NCBI GenBank assembly: GCA_025757985.1 | Contig: CP107210.1 | Span: forward strand, 1 to 64,000 | Source of the DNA: Oscillospiraceae bacterium | GTDB lineage: Bacteria; Bacillota; Clostridia; Oscillospirales; Ruminococcaceae | Reading direction: 5' to 3' | Length of the DNA stretch: 64,000 bases | Shown: positions 7,467-15,630 of the stretch, piece after piece | How the letters are laid out: each line of letters starts with the position of its first letter | Numbering within the stretch: the first letter of the stretch is position 1 | Notes under the pieces: generated by a model | The model's database searches: none | What the model saw: the letters and a program-made list of their open reading frames with translations, nothing else | What the model was told of the DNA's origin: nothing | Program-made: the position numbers and the translations under genes

Positions 7467-8639
7467 ATGGCTGAACAGAATCTTGGCCCGCGTGATTTCT
7501 TTGCCAAGGAGGATGCGATCGCCGATCTCGGTCTGATTGCCTGCCCCGGTGCAGAGGAGCTTTGCAAACTCGTAGACAGTCACCTTGTGCGCTGGGCGCG
7601 TGAGGTCGGCAATGATGAGGTCGATACCTTCATCATCCCCTGCGACTGCCCGCGTTTCCAGTCCGGTGATGCAAAAGGCCTTGTCAAGGCGTCCACCCGC
7701 GGTGACGACCTGTACATCTTCGTCGATCCGGGCAACTACAGCGTCACCTACAAGCTCTTCGGGTATGAGAACCACCTCTCCCCGGATGACCACTTCCAGA
7801 ACCTGATGCGCATTATTCAGGCTGTCTCCGGCCGTGCCCACCGCATCAGCGTTATCATGCCCAGCCTGTACGGCGGCCGCCAGCATCGCCGCGTCAGCCG
7901 CGAGAGTCTGGACTGCGCCTTCTCCCTGCAGCAGCTGCGCGCGGTCGGCGTCAAGAACATCATCACCTTTGACGCCCATGACCCCCGCGTCATGAACGCT
8001 GTGCCCACCATGAGCTTCGACAATGTCATGCCCACCTATCAGGTGCTCAAGTGCCTGCTGCATCATGTGCCGGATGTTTCCTTCCACAAGGATAACTTCA
8101 TGATCGTCTCTCCCGATGAGGGCGCCATGAACCGCAACATGTACTACTCCAGCGTGCTGGGCTGCAACCTCGGCATGTTCTACAAGCGCCGCGACTACAG
8201 CCGTGTGGTAAACGGCCGCAACCCCATCGTGGCGCATGAGTATCTGGGCGAGAGCGTTGAGGGCAAGGATGTCTTTATCGCTGACGACATCATCGCCTCC
8301 GGCGAGTCGATGCTCGACATCGGCTATGAGCTGAAGATGCGCGGTGCCCGCAACATCTTTACCTGCTGCACCTTCCCGCTGTTCACCGCCGGTCTGGAGA
8401 AGTTCGACAAGGCCTACAATGACGGCATCATCAAGGCCGTTTTGGGCACGAACCTGACCTACCGCAAGCCGGAGCTGCTGGAGCGCGAGTGGTACTACGA
8501 CGTGGATGTCTCCAAGTACACCGCCTACTTCATCGCCGCCATCAACCATGACAAGAGCGTTTCCTCCATCATCGACCCGATGACCAAGATCCGCACGCTG
8601 CTTGACAAGCATGGTATCCCCATGGGCGGCCAGCAGTAA
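7467..8639 (+). CDS. Ribose-phosphate pyrophosphokinase, divergent long form
   Basis: A 390-residue protein related to PRPP synthetase, which makes 5-phosphoribosyl-1-pyrophosphate from ribose 5-phosphate and ATP for nucleotide, His and Trp synthesis. The family's Asp-Asp PRPP loop appears as FIADDIIASGESMLDIG near residues 270-287. The region LQQLRAVGVKNIITFDAHDPRVMNAVP matches the conserved nucleotide/ribose segment. It is about 75 residues longer than the common 315-residue Prs and its motifs deviate, as in a known clostridial subgroup. AAGGAG precedes the ATG. It is monocistronic. Confidence 0.85.
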   Translation: MAEQNLGPRDFFAKEDAIADLGLIACPGAEELCKLVDSHLVRWAREVGNDEVDTFIIPCDCPRFQSGDAKGLVKASTRGDDLYIFVDPGNYSVTYKLFGYENHLSPDDHFQNLMRIIQAVSGRAHRISVIMPSLYGGRQHRRVSRESLDCAFSLQQLRAVGVKNIITFDAHDPRVMNAVPTMSFDNVMPTYQVLKCLLHHVPDVSFHKDNFMIVSPDEGAMNRNMYYSSVLGCNLGMFYKRRDYSRVVNGRNPIVAHEYLGESVEGKDVFIADDIIASGESMLDIGYELKMRGARNIFTCCTFPLFTAGLEKFDKAYNDGIIKAVLGTNLTYRKPELLEREWYYDVDVSKYTAYFIAAINHDKSVSSIIDPMTKIRTLLDKHGIPMGGQQ

Positions 8640-8656
8640 GCGCAAAATAAACTCCG

Positions 8657-8688
8657 ATTCGGTCCGCCTTGGCGGGCCGAATTTTGTT
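8657..8688 (+). terminator. Rho-independent terminator
   Basis: ATTCGGTCCGCC pairs with GGCGGGCCGAAT (one G-U) and runs into TTTTGTTG. The T-rich end abuts the murD -35 element. Confidence 0.85.
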
Positions 8689-8715
8689 GCAGAACTACGG
8701 CGTTTTGTATATAAT
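8687..8715 (+). promoter_or_regulatory. SigA-type promoter for murD
   Basis: TTGCAG (8687-8692), 17-bp spacer, TATAAT (8710-8715). Confidence 0.8.
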
Positions 8716-8801
8716 AACATAGAGCATTACCATGCGATCCCCGCCCGGTGGGCGGAGCGCCGCAGTATTGCTGCAGAATAAAATGCAGGGGAGAGATATT
8801 T

Positions 8802-10199
8802 ATGCTGCCGATCGAACAGCTGCAGAATCTTATTCAGGGCAAAAAGGTTGCCTTTATCGGTGCGGGCGTCAGCCACAAGCGCTGCATCGAACAGTTTGTG
8901 GAGCTGGGCGCGCAGGTCACGCTCTGCGATCAGAAAAAGTCCCTTGAGGATTTTGGCGCGTATGCGGACACGCTGCGCCGCCTGCATGTCCGCCTGAGTC
9001 TGGGCGAGCATTATACCGACGGCTTTGCCGGGCAGGATATCATTATGCGCACACCGGGCTACGAATATTACAAGCCCGAGCTGCAGGCGGCCCTGCAGGC
9101 CGGCACAAAGGTCACCAGCGAGGTTGAGCTTTTCTTTGAGCTTTGCCCCTGCGAGATCGTGGCCGTGACCGGCTCTGACGGCAAGACCACGACCACAACG
9201 CTGATCTCCAAGATGTTTGAGGCTGCCGGCCGCAAGGTGTTTCTCGGCGGCAACATCGGCGCAGCGCTGCTGCCCCAGTTGGCGGATGTGACCCCCGAGG
9301 CGGTCGCCGTTGTAGAGTTGTCGAGCTTCCAGCTGATCAGCATGCGCGTCAGCCCCAAGGTGGCGGTTGTCACCAATGTGACCCCCAACCATCTGGACCA
9401 CCATAAGGACATGCAGGAGTACATTGACGCCAAGCGGAACATCCTGCTGTGGCAGGTGCCGCCATGCCGCGCCGTGCTGGGCTTTGAAAACGAGATCTCG
9501 CGCGGTATGCAGAAGGACTGCAAGGGCGAGCAGGTCTGGTTTACCCGCCTGCATGACACAGACAAGGGCGCCTTCCTGCGGGAGAGCGATGACACCCTTT
9601 GCTATGCGGAGAACGGTGTCGTGACGCCGATCCTGCCCCGGGCCGAGGTCAAGCTGCGCGGCCTGCACAATGTCGAGAACCTGCTGGCCGCCATCGCTGC
9701 CGTCTGGGGCCGCGTGCCGGTCGAGGCCATGCGTCAGGTCGGCTCCACCTTCACCGGTGTAGAGCATCGCATTGAGCCGGTCCGCACGCTGGACGGCGTG
9801 ACCTACTACAACGATTCCATCGCGTCCAGCCCGACGCGCACAATCGCCGGTCTGCGCAGCTTCAACCAGAAAATCATTCTGATCGCAGGCGGCTATGACA
9901 AGAAGATCCCCTATGAGCCGCTTGCGCCCGAGATCCTGGCCCATGTCAAGACGCTGGTGCTGATGGGTGCCACCGGCCCCCGCATCGAGGCGGCTGTCCG
10001 CGGATGTGCGGGCTTTGACGAGAGCGCGCTGACCATCCTGCACGCGGACAGCATGCAGCACGCAGTCGAGCTGGCGCGCGGTGCCGCCCAACCCGGGGAT
10101 GTGGTCAGCCTTTCGCCCGCATCTGCATCCTTTGATTTGTACCCGAATTTTGAGGTCAGAGGACGGGATTATAAGAATATCGTCAACAACCTGAAATGA
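8802..10199 (+). CDS. murD: UDP-N-acetylmuramoylalanine--D-glutamate ligase
   Basis: MurD adds D-Glu to UDP-MurNAc-L-Ala in cytosolic peptidoglycan precursor synthesis. The start at 8802 (MLPIEQLQNL) is chosen because AGGGGAGAG lies just upstream; the frame is open further 5' but without a ribosome site. The product has 465 residues. An N-terminal UMP-binding fold (GKKVAFIGAGVSH) is followed by the ATP loop GSDGKTTTTT, the central HLDHHKDMQEY region, and the C-terminal ligase domain with YNDSIASSPTRT and IAGGYDKKIPY. It heads a likely operon with the acetyltransferase and PLP-protein genes. Confidence 0.95.
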   Translation: MLPIEQLQNLIQGKKVAFIGAGVSHKRCIEQFVELGAQVTLCDQKKSLEDFGAYADTLRRLHVRLSLGEHYTDGFAGQDIIMRTPGYEYYKPELQAALQAGTKVTSEVELFFELCPCEIVAVTGSDGKTTTTTLISKMFEAAGRKVFLGGNIGAALLPQLADVTPEAVAVVELSSFQLISMRVSPKVAVVTNVTPNHLDHHKDMQEYIDAKRNILLWQVPPCRAVLGFENEISRGMQKDCKGEQVWFTRLHDTDKGAFLRESDDTLCYAENGVVTPILPRAEVKLRGLHNVENLLAAIAAVWGRVPVEAMRQVGSTFTGVEHRIEPVRTLDGVTYYNDSIASSPTRTIAGLRSFNQKIILIAGGYDKKIPYEPLAPEILAHVKTLVLMGATGPRIEAAVRGCAGFDESALTILHADSMQHAVELARGAAQPGDVVSLSPASASFDLYPNFEVRGRDYKNIVNNLK

Positions 10200-10252
10200 T
10201 AACGACAACCTGACTTGGCCCCCTCGCAGAGGGAGATGAGAGAGGTTCCTCT

Positions 10253-11038
10253 ATGATTCAATCCGTCTCCACTGCGGAACATAAAACCGAATACCTGCGC
10301 CGCCTGTCCGGCAAGCCTTACTTTGAGGCTGTCCTCGGCACGCATCTGCGGCTGTTCGGGCAGCACCCGGCCAGCGGGTGGGCTTTCTATCTGCTGCCCG
10401 GCACAGCGGTGCTGGAGCTGCGCGGCGGCAGCGCCGTGGTCTGCGGTGCGCTGCCCGGCGGCAGTGCGGGGGAGGACGCCCGCGAGGAGTTGGCTGGCTT
10501 TCTGCGCTTTCTCTGCGCCGACCGGCTGCGCACCGAGCAGCCCCTTGCGTTGGCAGGCTGGCAGCCCGCCGCACCGCTGACCCTGTGGGAGCTGCCGCAG
10601 GGCAGTGCATTGCCGCTGCCGCCCGCATACCCGGCGGAGCTGGTGCGGGACACAGCGCCCTCTATGCTGCCGGTCAGCCGTCTGGTCTTTGCCGAGAATG
10701 ACACCGAGGCCGATGAGTTCTACTCCACGGCCTGCACGGCGCTGGCCCACGGCGTGGGGGTGTGCCATGCCCTGCTGCAGGACGGCCGCCCTGTCTGTAC
10801 AGTCGGCTGCTATGAGCAGAGCAACACCGAAAGCTATATGGCGGCGGGCGTGACCGACCCGGCATGGCGGGGCAGGGGACTGGCCCGGCGGCTGATCGTT
10901 GAGATGGCTAACACGCTGGCCGCCGAGCGCACGGTGCGCTTTGCCTGTGAACAGACGCTGTGCGGCTTTTATGAGCAGCTTGGATTTGTACAAAACGGCA
11001 AAATAAACTATTATACTACAGATTGGAATATGCAATGA
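10253..11038 (+). CDS. GNAT-family N-acetyltransferase
   Basis: A 261-residue protein. The C-terminal half (about 135-255) has the GNAT acetyl-CoA motif in DPAWRGRGLARRLIVEMAN and the later FYEQLGFVQNG segment, which together identify an acyl-CoA-dependent acetyltransferase. The N-terminal half is less conserved and may set the substrate, which is unknown. A GAGAGG site lies 8 bp before the ATG. The stop overlaps the next start (ATGA), so the two are probably co-translated. Confidence 0.8.
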   Translation: MIQSVSTAEHKTEYLRRLSGKPYFEAVLGTHLRLFGQHPASGWAFYLLPGTAVLELRGGSAVVCGALPGGSAGEDAREELAGFLRFLCADRLRTEQPLALAGWQPAAPLTLWELPQGSALPLPPAYPAELVRDTAPSMLPVSRLVFAENDTEADEFYSTACTALAHGVGVCHALLQDGRPVCTVGCYEQSNTESYMAAGVTDPAWRGRGLARRLIVEMANTLAAERTVRFACEQTLCGFYEQLGFVQNGKINYYTTDWNMQ

Positions 11039-12297
11039 TCGAACAATTCTACGACCTGCGCCCCGAGGTGCTGGCGCTGGACCGCAAGGCCCTTTCCCTC
11101 TGCCGTGAGCAGTTTGCCCATGTGGAGGAGATCCGCGACTACAACCAGCTCAAGATGCTGCGCGCCTTTACCGACAGCGGCGTTGAGGCACGGCACTTCT
11201 GGGGGTCGAGCGGCTACGGCGTCTGGGACGACAGCCGCAATAAGCTGGAGGAGGTCTTTGCCCGCTGCATGGGGGCGGAGGCAGCGCTCGTGCGCCCGCA
11301 GTTCATGAGCGGTACCCACACCCTGACGGTCGCGCTTTTCGGCCTGCTGCGCACGGGGGACACCCTGCTGGCTGCGACTGGCCGCCCCTACGACACGCTG
11401 GAGGGTGTGATCGGCATCGGCGAGGCGGGCAAGGGCTGCGGCACCCTGCGGGAGTACGGCGTCAGGTATGACGAATGCCCGCTGCTGCCGGACTTCACCC
11501 CTGACTACGACCTGATTGCCGAGAAGGCCAAGACCGCCACGGTGGTGCATATCCAGCGCAGCCGCGGCTACACCCAACGCAACGCCTTTGGCTTGGCGAC
11601 GATTCAAAAGGTGGCCGACATCGCCCGCAAGGCCAACCCCAACGCAGTCATCTTTGTGGACAACTGCTATGGTGAGTTCACTCAGACTGCGGAGCCGGTC
11701 GCCTTCGGCGCAGATATTATGGCGGGCAGCTTTATCAAAAATCCGGGCGGCGGCATCACCCCGACCGGCGGCTACATTGCAGGCCGCCGCGATTTGGTGG
11801 AAAAGTGCAGCCACCGCTTCACCGCGCCCGGCATCGGCGGCGATCTGGGCTGCACGCAGGACAGTCTGCGGGATACATTCCTCGGCTTCTACTACGCCCC
11901 GGGCGTTGTCTGCGAGGCACTGAAAACGGCGATCTACGCCCAGTGCCTGCTGGAGCTGGCGGGCGTCAACCCCGTGCCGCGCTACACGGCTGACCACAAT
12001 GACATTGTGACCTGCTTTGACTCGGGCAGTGCCGCCGCGCTGACAGGCTTCTGCGCGGGCATCCAACACAACAGCCCGGTGGACAGCTTTGCCAGCCCCG
12101 AGCCCGCCGATGAGCCGGGCTACACCGACAAGGTCGTTATGGCCAGCGGCAGCTTTACCGAGGGCAGCACGATCGAGATCAGCTGTGACGGTCCGCTGCG
12201 TGCGCCCTACACCTGCTATCTGCAGGGCGGCGTCAACTTTACCGCCGGCCGCGCCGCCGTCCTCAACGCCGTGCAGAACGCGTTTTTCGCAGAGTAA
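11035..12297 (+). CDS. Methionine gamma-lyase family PLP protein (aluminium-resistance family)
   Basis: A 420-residue fold-type I PLP enzyme of the family annotated as methionine gamma-lyase family or aluminium resistance protein (YnbB-like). The core contains FWGSSGYGVWDDSRNKLEEVFA, FVDNCYGEF (PLP-ring Asp) and MAGSFIKNPGGGITPTGGY, where the Lys is the expected Schiff-base residue. The start at 11035 overlaps the GNAT stop by 4 bp; an ATG 12 bp upstream is in frame but less well placed. The true substrate of this family is not settled. It is the last gene of the murD group. Confidence 0.85.
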   Translation: MIEQFYDLRPEVLALDRKALSLCREQFAHVEEIRDYNQLKMLRAFTDSGVEARHFWGSSGYGVWDDSRNKLEEVFARCMGAEAALVRPQFMSGTHTLTVALFGLLRTGDTLLAATGRPYDTLEGVIGIGEAGKGCGTLREYGVRYDECPLLPDFTPDYDLIAEKAKTATVVHIQRSRGYTQRNAFGLATIQKVADIARKANPNAVIFVDNCYGEFTQTAEPVAFGADIMAGSFIKNPGGGITPTGGYIAGRRDLVEKCSHRFTAPGIGGDLGCTQDSLRDTFLGFYYAPGVVCEALKTAIYAQCLLELAGVNPVPRYTADHNDIVTCFDSGSAAALTGFCAGIQHNSPVDSFASPEPADEPGYTDKVVMASGSFTEGSTIEISCDGPLRAPYTCYLQGGVNFTAGRAAVLNAVQNAFFAE

Positions 12298-12302
12298 GAA
12301 AA

Positions 12303-12515
12303 AAGGCTTCCCCCTTGGGGGAAGCTGTCAGCGGCCCCGCCCGCTGACTGATGAGGGGCAAAGCTTTCGAGGCCGCGCGCCTACGGGATACTGCCGCAAA
12401 GCTGCCCCTCATCCGGCCCTGCGGGGCCACCTTCAGTCTTCGCGCTAAGAGCCGCCTGCGGCGGTTGCGCTTCGACACGCGCCTGCGGGCGCAGCCCCCA
12501 AGGGGGAAGGCTTTA
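12303..12515. repeat. Family B repeat, copy 1
   Basis: Bounded by GGCTTCCCCCTTGGGGGAAG and GGGGGAAGGCTTT. It contains GTGACTGATGAGGGGC-type and GCCCCTCATCCGGCC segments and, in reverse orientation, the GCGCAACCGCCGAAGGCGGC block shared with the copies at 47211 and 62440. Confidence 0.9.
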
Positions 12516-12527
12516 TAGGCTGCATAC

Positions 12528-12569
12528 AAAAAGCTCCCGCGTATCCAACGATACGCGGGAGCTTTTTTA
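12528..12569. terminator. Bidirectional terminator
   Basis: AGCTCCCGCGTATC and GATACGCGGGAGCT form a perfect 14-bp stem with loop CAAC. TTTTTT follows on the plus strand and AAAAA precedes, so it can end both the PLP gene (+) and ireB (-). Confidence 0.95.
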
Positions 12570-12581
12570 AAATCCTGATTT

Positions 12582-12833
12582 TTAGTGCTTCACAAAGTCA
12601 CGCACAAGCGCCTGCAGCAGGTCATCACGGTCGATGCGGCGGATGATGGCGCGGGCGTTCTTGTAGGTCGTGATGTAGGTCGGGTCCTCCGACAGGATGT
12701 AGCCGACAAGCTGATTGATGGGGTTGTAGCCCTTCTCCTCCAGCGCACGGTACACCTGCAGCACCGCCTGCTTGATCTCCATATCACGGTCATCACGGAT
12801 GGAAAATACAGCGGTAGGCTCAGAGATCGGCAT
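12582..12833 (-). CDS. ireB: IreB family regulatory phosphoprotein (UPF0297)
   Basis: An 83-residue protein with the IreB/UPF0297 core: RDMEIKQAVLQVYRALEEKGYNPINQLVGYILSEDPTYITTYKNAR. In Enterococcus, IreB is a threonine-phosphorylated substrate of the PASTA kinase IreK and affects cephalosporin tolerance. The N-terminal stretch has several Thr/Ser, but which would be modified here is not known. The gene often precedes a Holliday-junction resolvase and mutS-type genes in Bacillota; here it stands alone between repeats. GGGGGAG lies before the ATG. Confidence 0.93.
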   Translation of the reverse strand: MPISEPTAVFSIRDDRDMEIKQAVLQVYRALEEKGYNPINQLVGYILSEDPTYITTYKNARAIIRRIDRDDLLQALVRDFVKH

Positions 12834-12868
12834 GTCAAAACTCCCCCTTGTAAGATATTACTAGCTTT

Positions 12869-12897
12869 ATTATACTCAATATGCGTCAAATTTGCAA
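12869..12897 (-). promoter_or_regulatory. SigA-type promoter for ireB
   Basis: On the minus strand TTGCAA (12892-12897), 17-bp spacer, TATAAT (12869-12874). Confidence 0.75.
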
Positions 12898-12961
12898 TAC
12901 GGAAACCGAGAAATTTTATACAGAAATCCAAGAAATGTGGACTGTCTGCGCGGACAGACTT

Positions 12962-12990
12962 TTGCATTTTGCAGCAGAATGTGCTATAAT
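12962..12990 (+). promoter_or_regulatory. SigA-type promoter for the M3 peptidase
   Basis: TTGCAT (12962-12967), 17-bp spacer, TATAAT (12985-12990), with TG at the extended -10 position. Confidence 0.8.
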
Positions 12991-13022
12991 ACTCACAAAA
13001 TGTCCGTAAAGGAGATACAGCC

Positions 13023-14726
13023 ATGAAGTTTTCCGAGATGCCCTATCAGCGCCCCGATCTGGACGCGGTAAAGCAGCAGTTCGCTGACCTCTGCGCGCGG
13101 TTCAAGGCCGCCGAAAGCTACGCCGAGGCGCGCGCGGTATTCCTCGAGGAGGAAAAGCTCAACAAGCATGTCGACACGCAGGCCCAGCTTGCGAGTGTGC
13201 GCAACACGATCGACACCCGCGACACCTTCTACGATGAGGAGATGAATTTCTGGAACGAGGCAACGCCTCAGCTGCAGGAGTGCCAGAACGCATGGAGCCG
13301 CGCCATGCTCGATTCGCCGTTCCGCGCAGATTTTGCCGCTGAGTACGGCGACCTGATGTTTGTCAACGCTGAGATCGCCGACAAGGCCTTTTCGCCCGCA
13401 ATCCTTGACGAGATGGCGCAGGAGAACAAGCTCTGCACCGACTACGGCAAGCTGATCGCCAGCGCCCAGATCCCCTTTGAGGGCGGCGTCTACACGCTGA
13501 GCCAGCTTTCCCCGTTCAAGAATGACCCCGATGATGCCCGCCGTCTGGCTGCATGGAAGGCAGAGGGCGCATGGTATAAGGAGCATCAGGCCGAGTTTGA
13601 CGGCATTTATGACAAGCTCGTCCACCTGCGCGATACGATGGGCAAAAAGCTTGGGTATGAGGGCTACACCACGCTGGGCTACTACCGCATGGGCCGCAAC
13701 TGCTACACCAAGGCAGATATTGAAAAGTTCCGTGCAGCCGTTGTCAAATATCTGGTGCCGCTGGCGGACAGCATCTACCGGGAGCAGGCCCGCCGCCTTG
13801 GCAAGCAGTACCCGATGAACATGGCGGACAACGCCCTGATGTTCCGCAGCGGCAACCCCAAGCCGGCGGGCGATGCCGATGCGATCCTGCGGCAGGGCAA
13901 AAAATTCTATGAGGAGCTTTCCCCCGAGACCGGCGAGTTCTTCAACAAAATGCTGGACGATGAGCTGATGGATGTGCTGTCCACCCCCGGCAAGGCGGGC
14001 GGCGGCTACTGCACCGGTCTGGGCGATTATGAGATGCCCTTCATTTTTGCCAACTTCAACGGCACCCAGCACGATGTGGAGGTCGTGACCCATGAGGCCG
14101 GCCATGCCTTTGCCGCCTATATGAACCGCGACCGCATCCCGTACTCCTATGTATGGCCCAGCATGGAGGCCTGCGAGGTTCACTCGATGTCGATGGAGTT
14201 CTTCGCGTGGCCGTGGGCGGACGGCTTCTTCGGAGAGGATGCCCGCAAGTTCCGCTACAGCCATCTGGCCGGGGCGCTGACCTTCATCCCCTACGGCACG
14301 ATGGTCGATCACTTCCAGCACATTGTCTATGAGAAGCCCGACATGACCCCGGAGGAGCGCCATGCTGAGTGGAAAAAGCTGGCTGCCATCTACCAGCCGT
14401 GGATGCGTCTGGACGGCGAGATCCCGTTCTACGGTGCGGGCGAGTACTGGCAGCGCCAGATGCATATCTACCAGAGCCCCTTCTACTATATCGACTACTG
14501 TCTGGCGCAGACCGTCAGCCTGCAGTTCTGGGCAATGCTGCAGAAGGACTGCGCCGATGCGTGGGCGCACTATATGGCCTACACAAAGCAGGGCGGCAGC
14601 CGTACTTTTACCGAGCTGCTGAACCATGCCGGGCTGACCACCCCCTTTGAGGAGAGCTGCCTGCGCGGCGTCTGCGAGGCCGCCAAGCAGTGGCTGGACG
14701 GCTATGACCTGACGGGGCTTGTCTGA
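13023..14726 (+). CDS. M3 family oligoendopeptidase
   Basis: A 567-residue cytosolic zinc metallopeptidase of the PepF/M3 family that degrades short peptides. The catalytic motif THEAGHAFAAYMN (HEXXH) lies near residues 358-370, followed by the third zinc ligand Glu in EACEVHSMSMEFF. The length fits PepF-like enzymes. Its substrates could be peptides brought in by the Opp system encoded just downstream; this is inference. AAGGAGATACAGCC precedes the start. The stop overlaps the next start (TGATG). Confidence 0.93.
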   Translation: MKFSEMPYQRPDLDAVKQQFADLCARFKAAESYAEARAVFLEEEKLNKHVDTQAQLASVRNTIDTRDTFYDEEMNFWNEATPQLQECQNAWSRAMLDSPFRADFAAEYGDLMFVNAEIADKAFSPAILDEMAQENKLCTDYGKLIASAQIPFEGGVYTLSQLSPFKNDPDDARRLAAWKAEGAWYKEHQAEFDGIYDKLVHLRDTMGKKLGYEGYTTLGYYRMGRNCYTKADIEKFRAAVVKYLVPLADSIYREQARRLGKQYPMNMADNALMFRSGNPKPAGDADAILRQGKKFYEELSPETGEFFNKMLDDELMDVLSTPGKAGGGYCTGLGDYEMPFIFANFNGTQHDVEVVTHEAGHAFAAYMNRDRIPYSYVWPSMEACEVHSMSMEFFAWPWADGFFGEDARKFRYSHLAGALTFIPYGTMVDHFQHIVYEKPDMTPEERHAEWKKLAAIYQPWMRLDGEIPFYGAGEYWQRQMHIYQSPFYYIDYCLAQTVSLQFWAMLQKDCADAWAHYMAYTKQGGSRTFTELLNHAGLTTPFEESCLRGVCEAAKQWLDGYDLTGLV

Positions 14727-15253
14727 TGGCGGGGCGCAAAAATAAGCACGCCTACCTCGATGACTTTGAAAAGGATCTGAACGGCAACTACCAGTACCGC
14801 GGCGCACTTTACCGCTATGCGGGGACACCCTCCCGCGGCAGGGCGCTGGCTGTGCTGTGGCTGTGCTGCGGCGGCGGTGCGGCGCTTGCGGTGGGCGCGG
14901 GCGTCCTGCCCGGTGCTACGGCCCATGCCCCGGTCTGGCTGCTGCTGCCCTATATGGCGGCGCTTATAACGGCGCTGTATGCAGTGGTCGTGCTGGCGCG
15001 CCTGACGCGCGGCGGCGACCCGATGCGGGCCTATATCTATGAGCAGACCGCACAGAAATTGCCCACTCTCACGCGGGCGTGCGCGCTGTTCGCCGTGCTG
15101 GCTGCGGCAGGGCAGGGGAGTGCTGTGTTTGCAAACGGCGCACAAATGCTTTTGGGAGCGCATGGCATTTTTATACTGCTTGAAATTTTTTCGGCTGCCG
15201 CTTTTGCCGCCGCTGCTGCGTTTTCCCGGCGGATGCGTTGGGAAAAAGAGTAA
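14726..15253 (+). CDS. Small multi-pass membrane protein, unknown function
   Basis: A 175-residue protein with a charged N-terminus (MAGRKNKHAYLDDFEKDLNGNYQYRG) followed by four hydrophobic segments (about residues 40-62, 70-92, 115-135, 140-165). I do not recognise the family. Its start overlaps the peptidase stop by one base, so it is translationally coupled to the peptidase; no functional link is known. A terminator follows 30 bp later. Confidence 0.7.
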   Translation: MAGRKNKHAYLDDFEKDLNGNYQYRGALYRYAGTPSRGRALAVLWLCCGGGAALAVGAGVLPGATAHAPVWLLLPYMAALITALYAVVVLARLTRGGDPMRAYIYEQTAQKLPTLTRACALFAVLAAAGQGSAVFANGAQMLLGAHGIFILLEIFSAAAFAAAAAFSRRMRWEKE

Positions 15254-15283
15254 TATTTATACAACTGTATATGCACGATTTGA

Positions 15284-15319
15284 AATGCGCCCCACTTGTC
15301 GGTGGGACGCATTTTTTCT
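15284..15319 (+). terminator. Rho-independent terminator
   Basis: AATGCG-C-CCCAC pairs with GTGGG-A-CGCATT (one mismatch) and is followed by TTTTTTCTT. The rest of the 15254-15630 gap holds no gene; it carries the oppA promoter and a leader of about 130 nt. Confidence 0.88.
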
Positions 15320-15463
15320 TGCCGTCACCTGCAGCGGTGGGCAAATACGGTGTTTGAACAGAGCAAAAAAAGCTCCTTTTGCGGCAGGGGCGTGCCCACG
15401 GCGGGAGAGTGCCTAAAATTTATTTCTGAATTTCGTCAAAAGGTACAAAAGTGTAATTTACTG

Positions 15464-15492
15464 TTGACTTTTTGTCAATTTTGGGGTATTCT
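15464..15492 (+). promoter_or_regulatory. SigA-type promoter of the opp operon
   Basis: TTGACT (15464-15469), 17-bp spacer, TATTCT (15487-15492). TTGACTTTTTGTCAA forms a small dyad over the -35 element that could be an operator. The leader to the oppA start is about 130 nt. Confidence 0.7.
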
Positions 15493-15630
15493 AAAGACTA
15501 AGTCACTGTCGACAAGTGTGCGCTGTAAAGGAACAGACAGCACAGAAGGGTTTTCGCCTTTCTCGCCTTACGCTCTTGGGGAGCAGAGGGACGATTTGTG
15601 GATGAGGGCAAAATATAGGAGGTTTTACAC

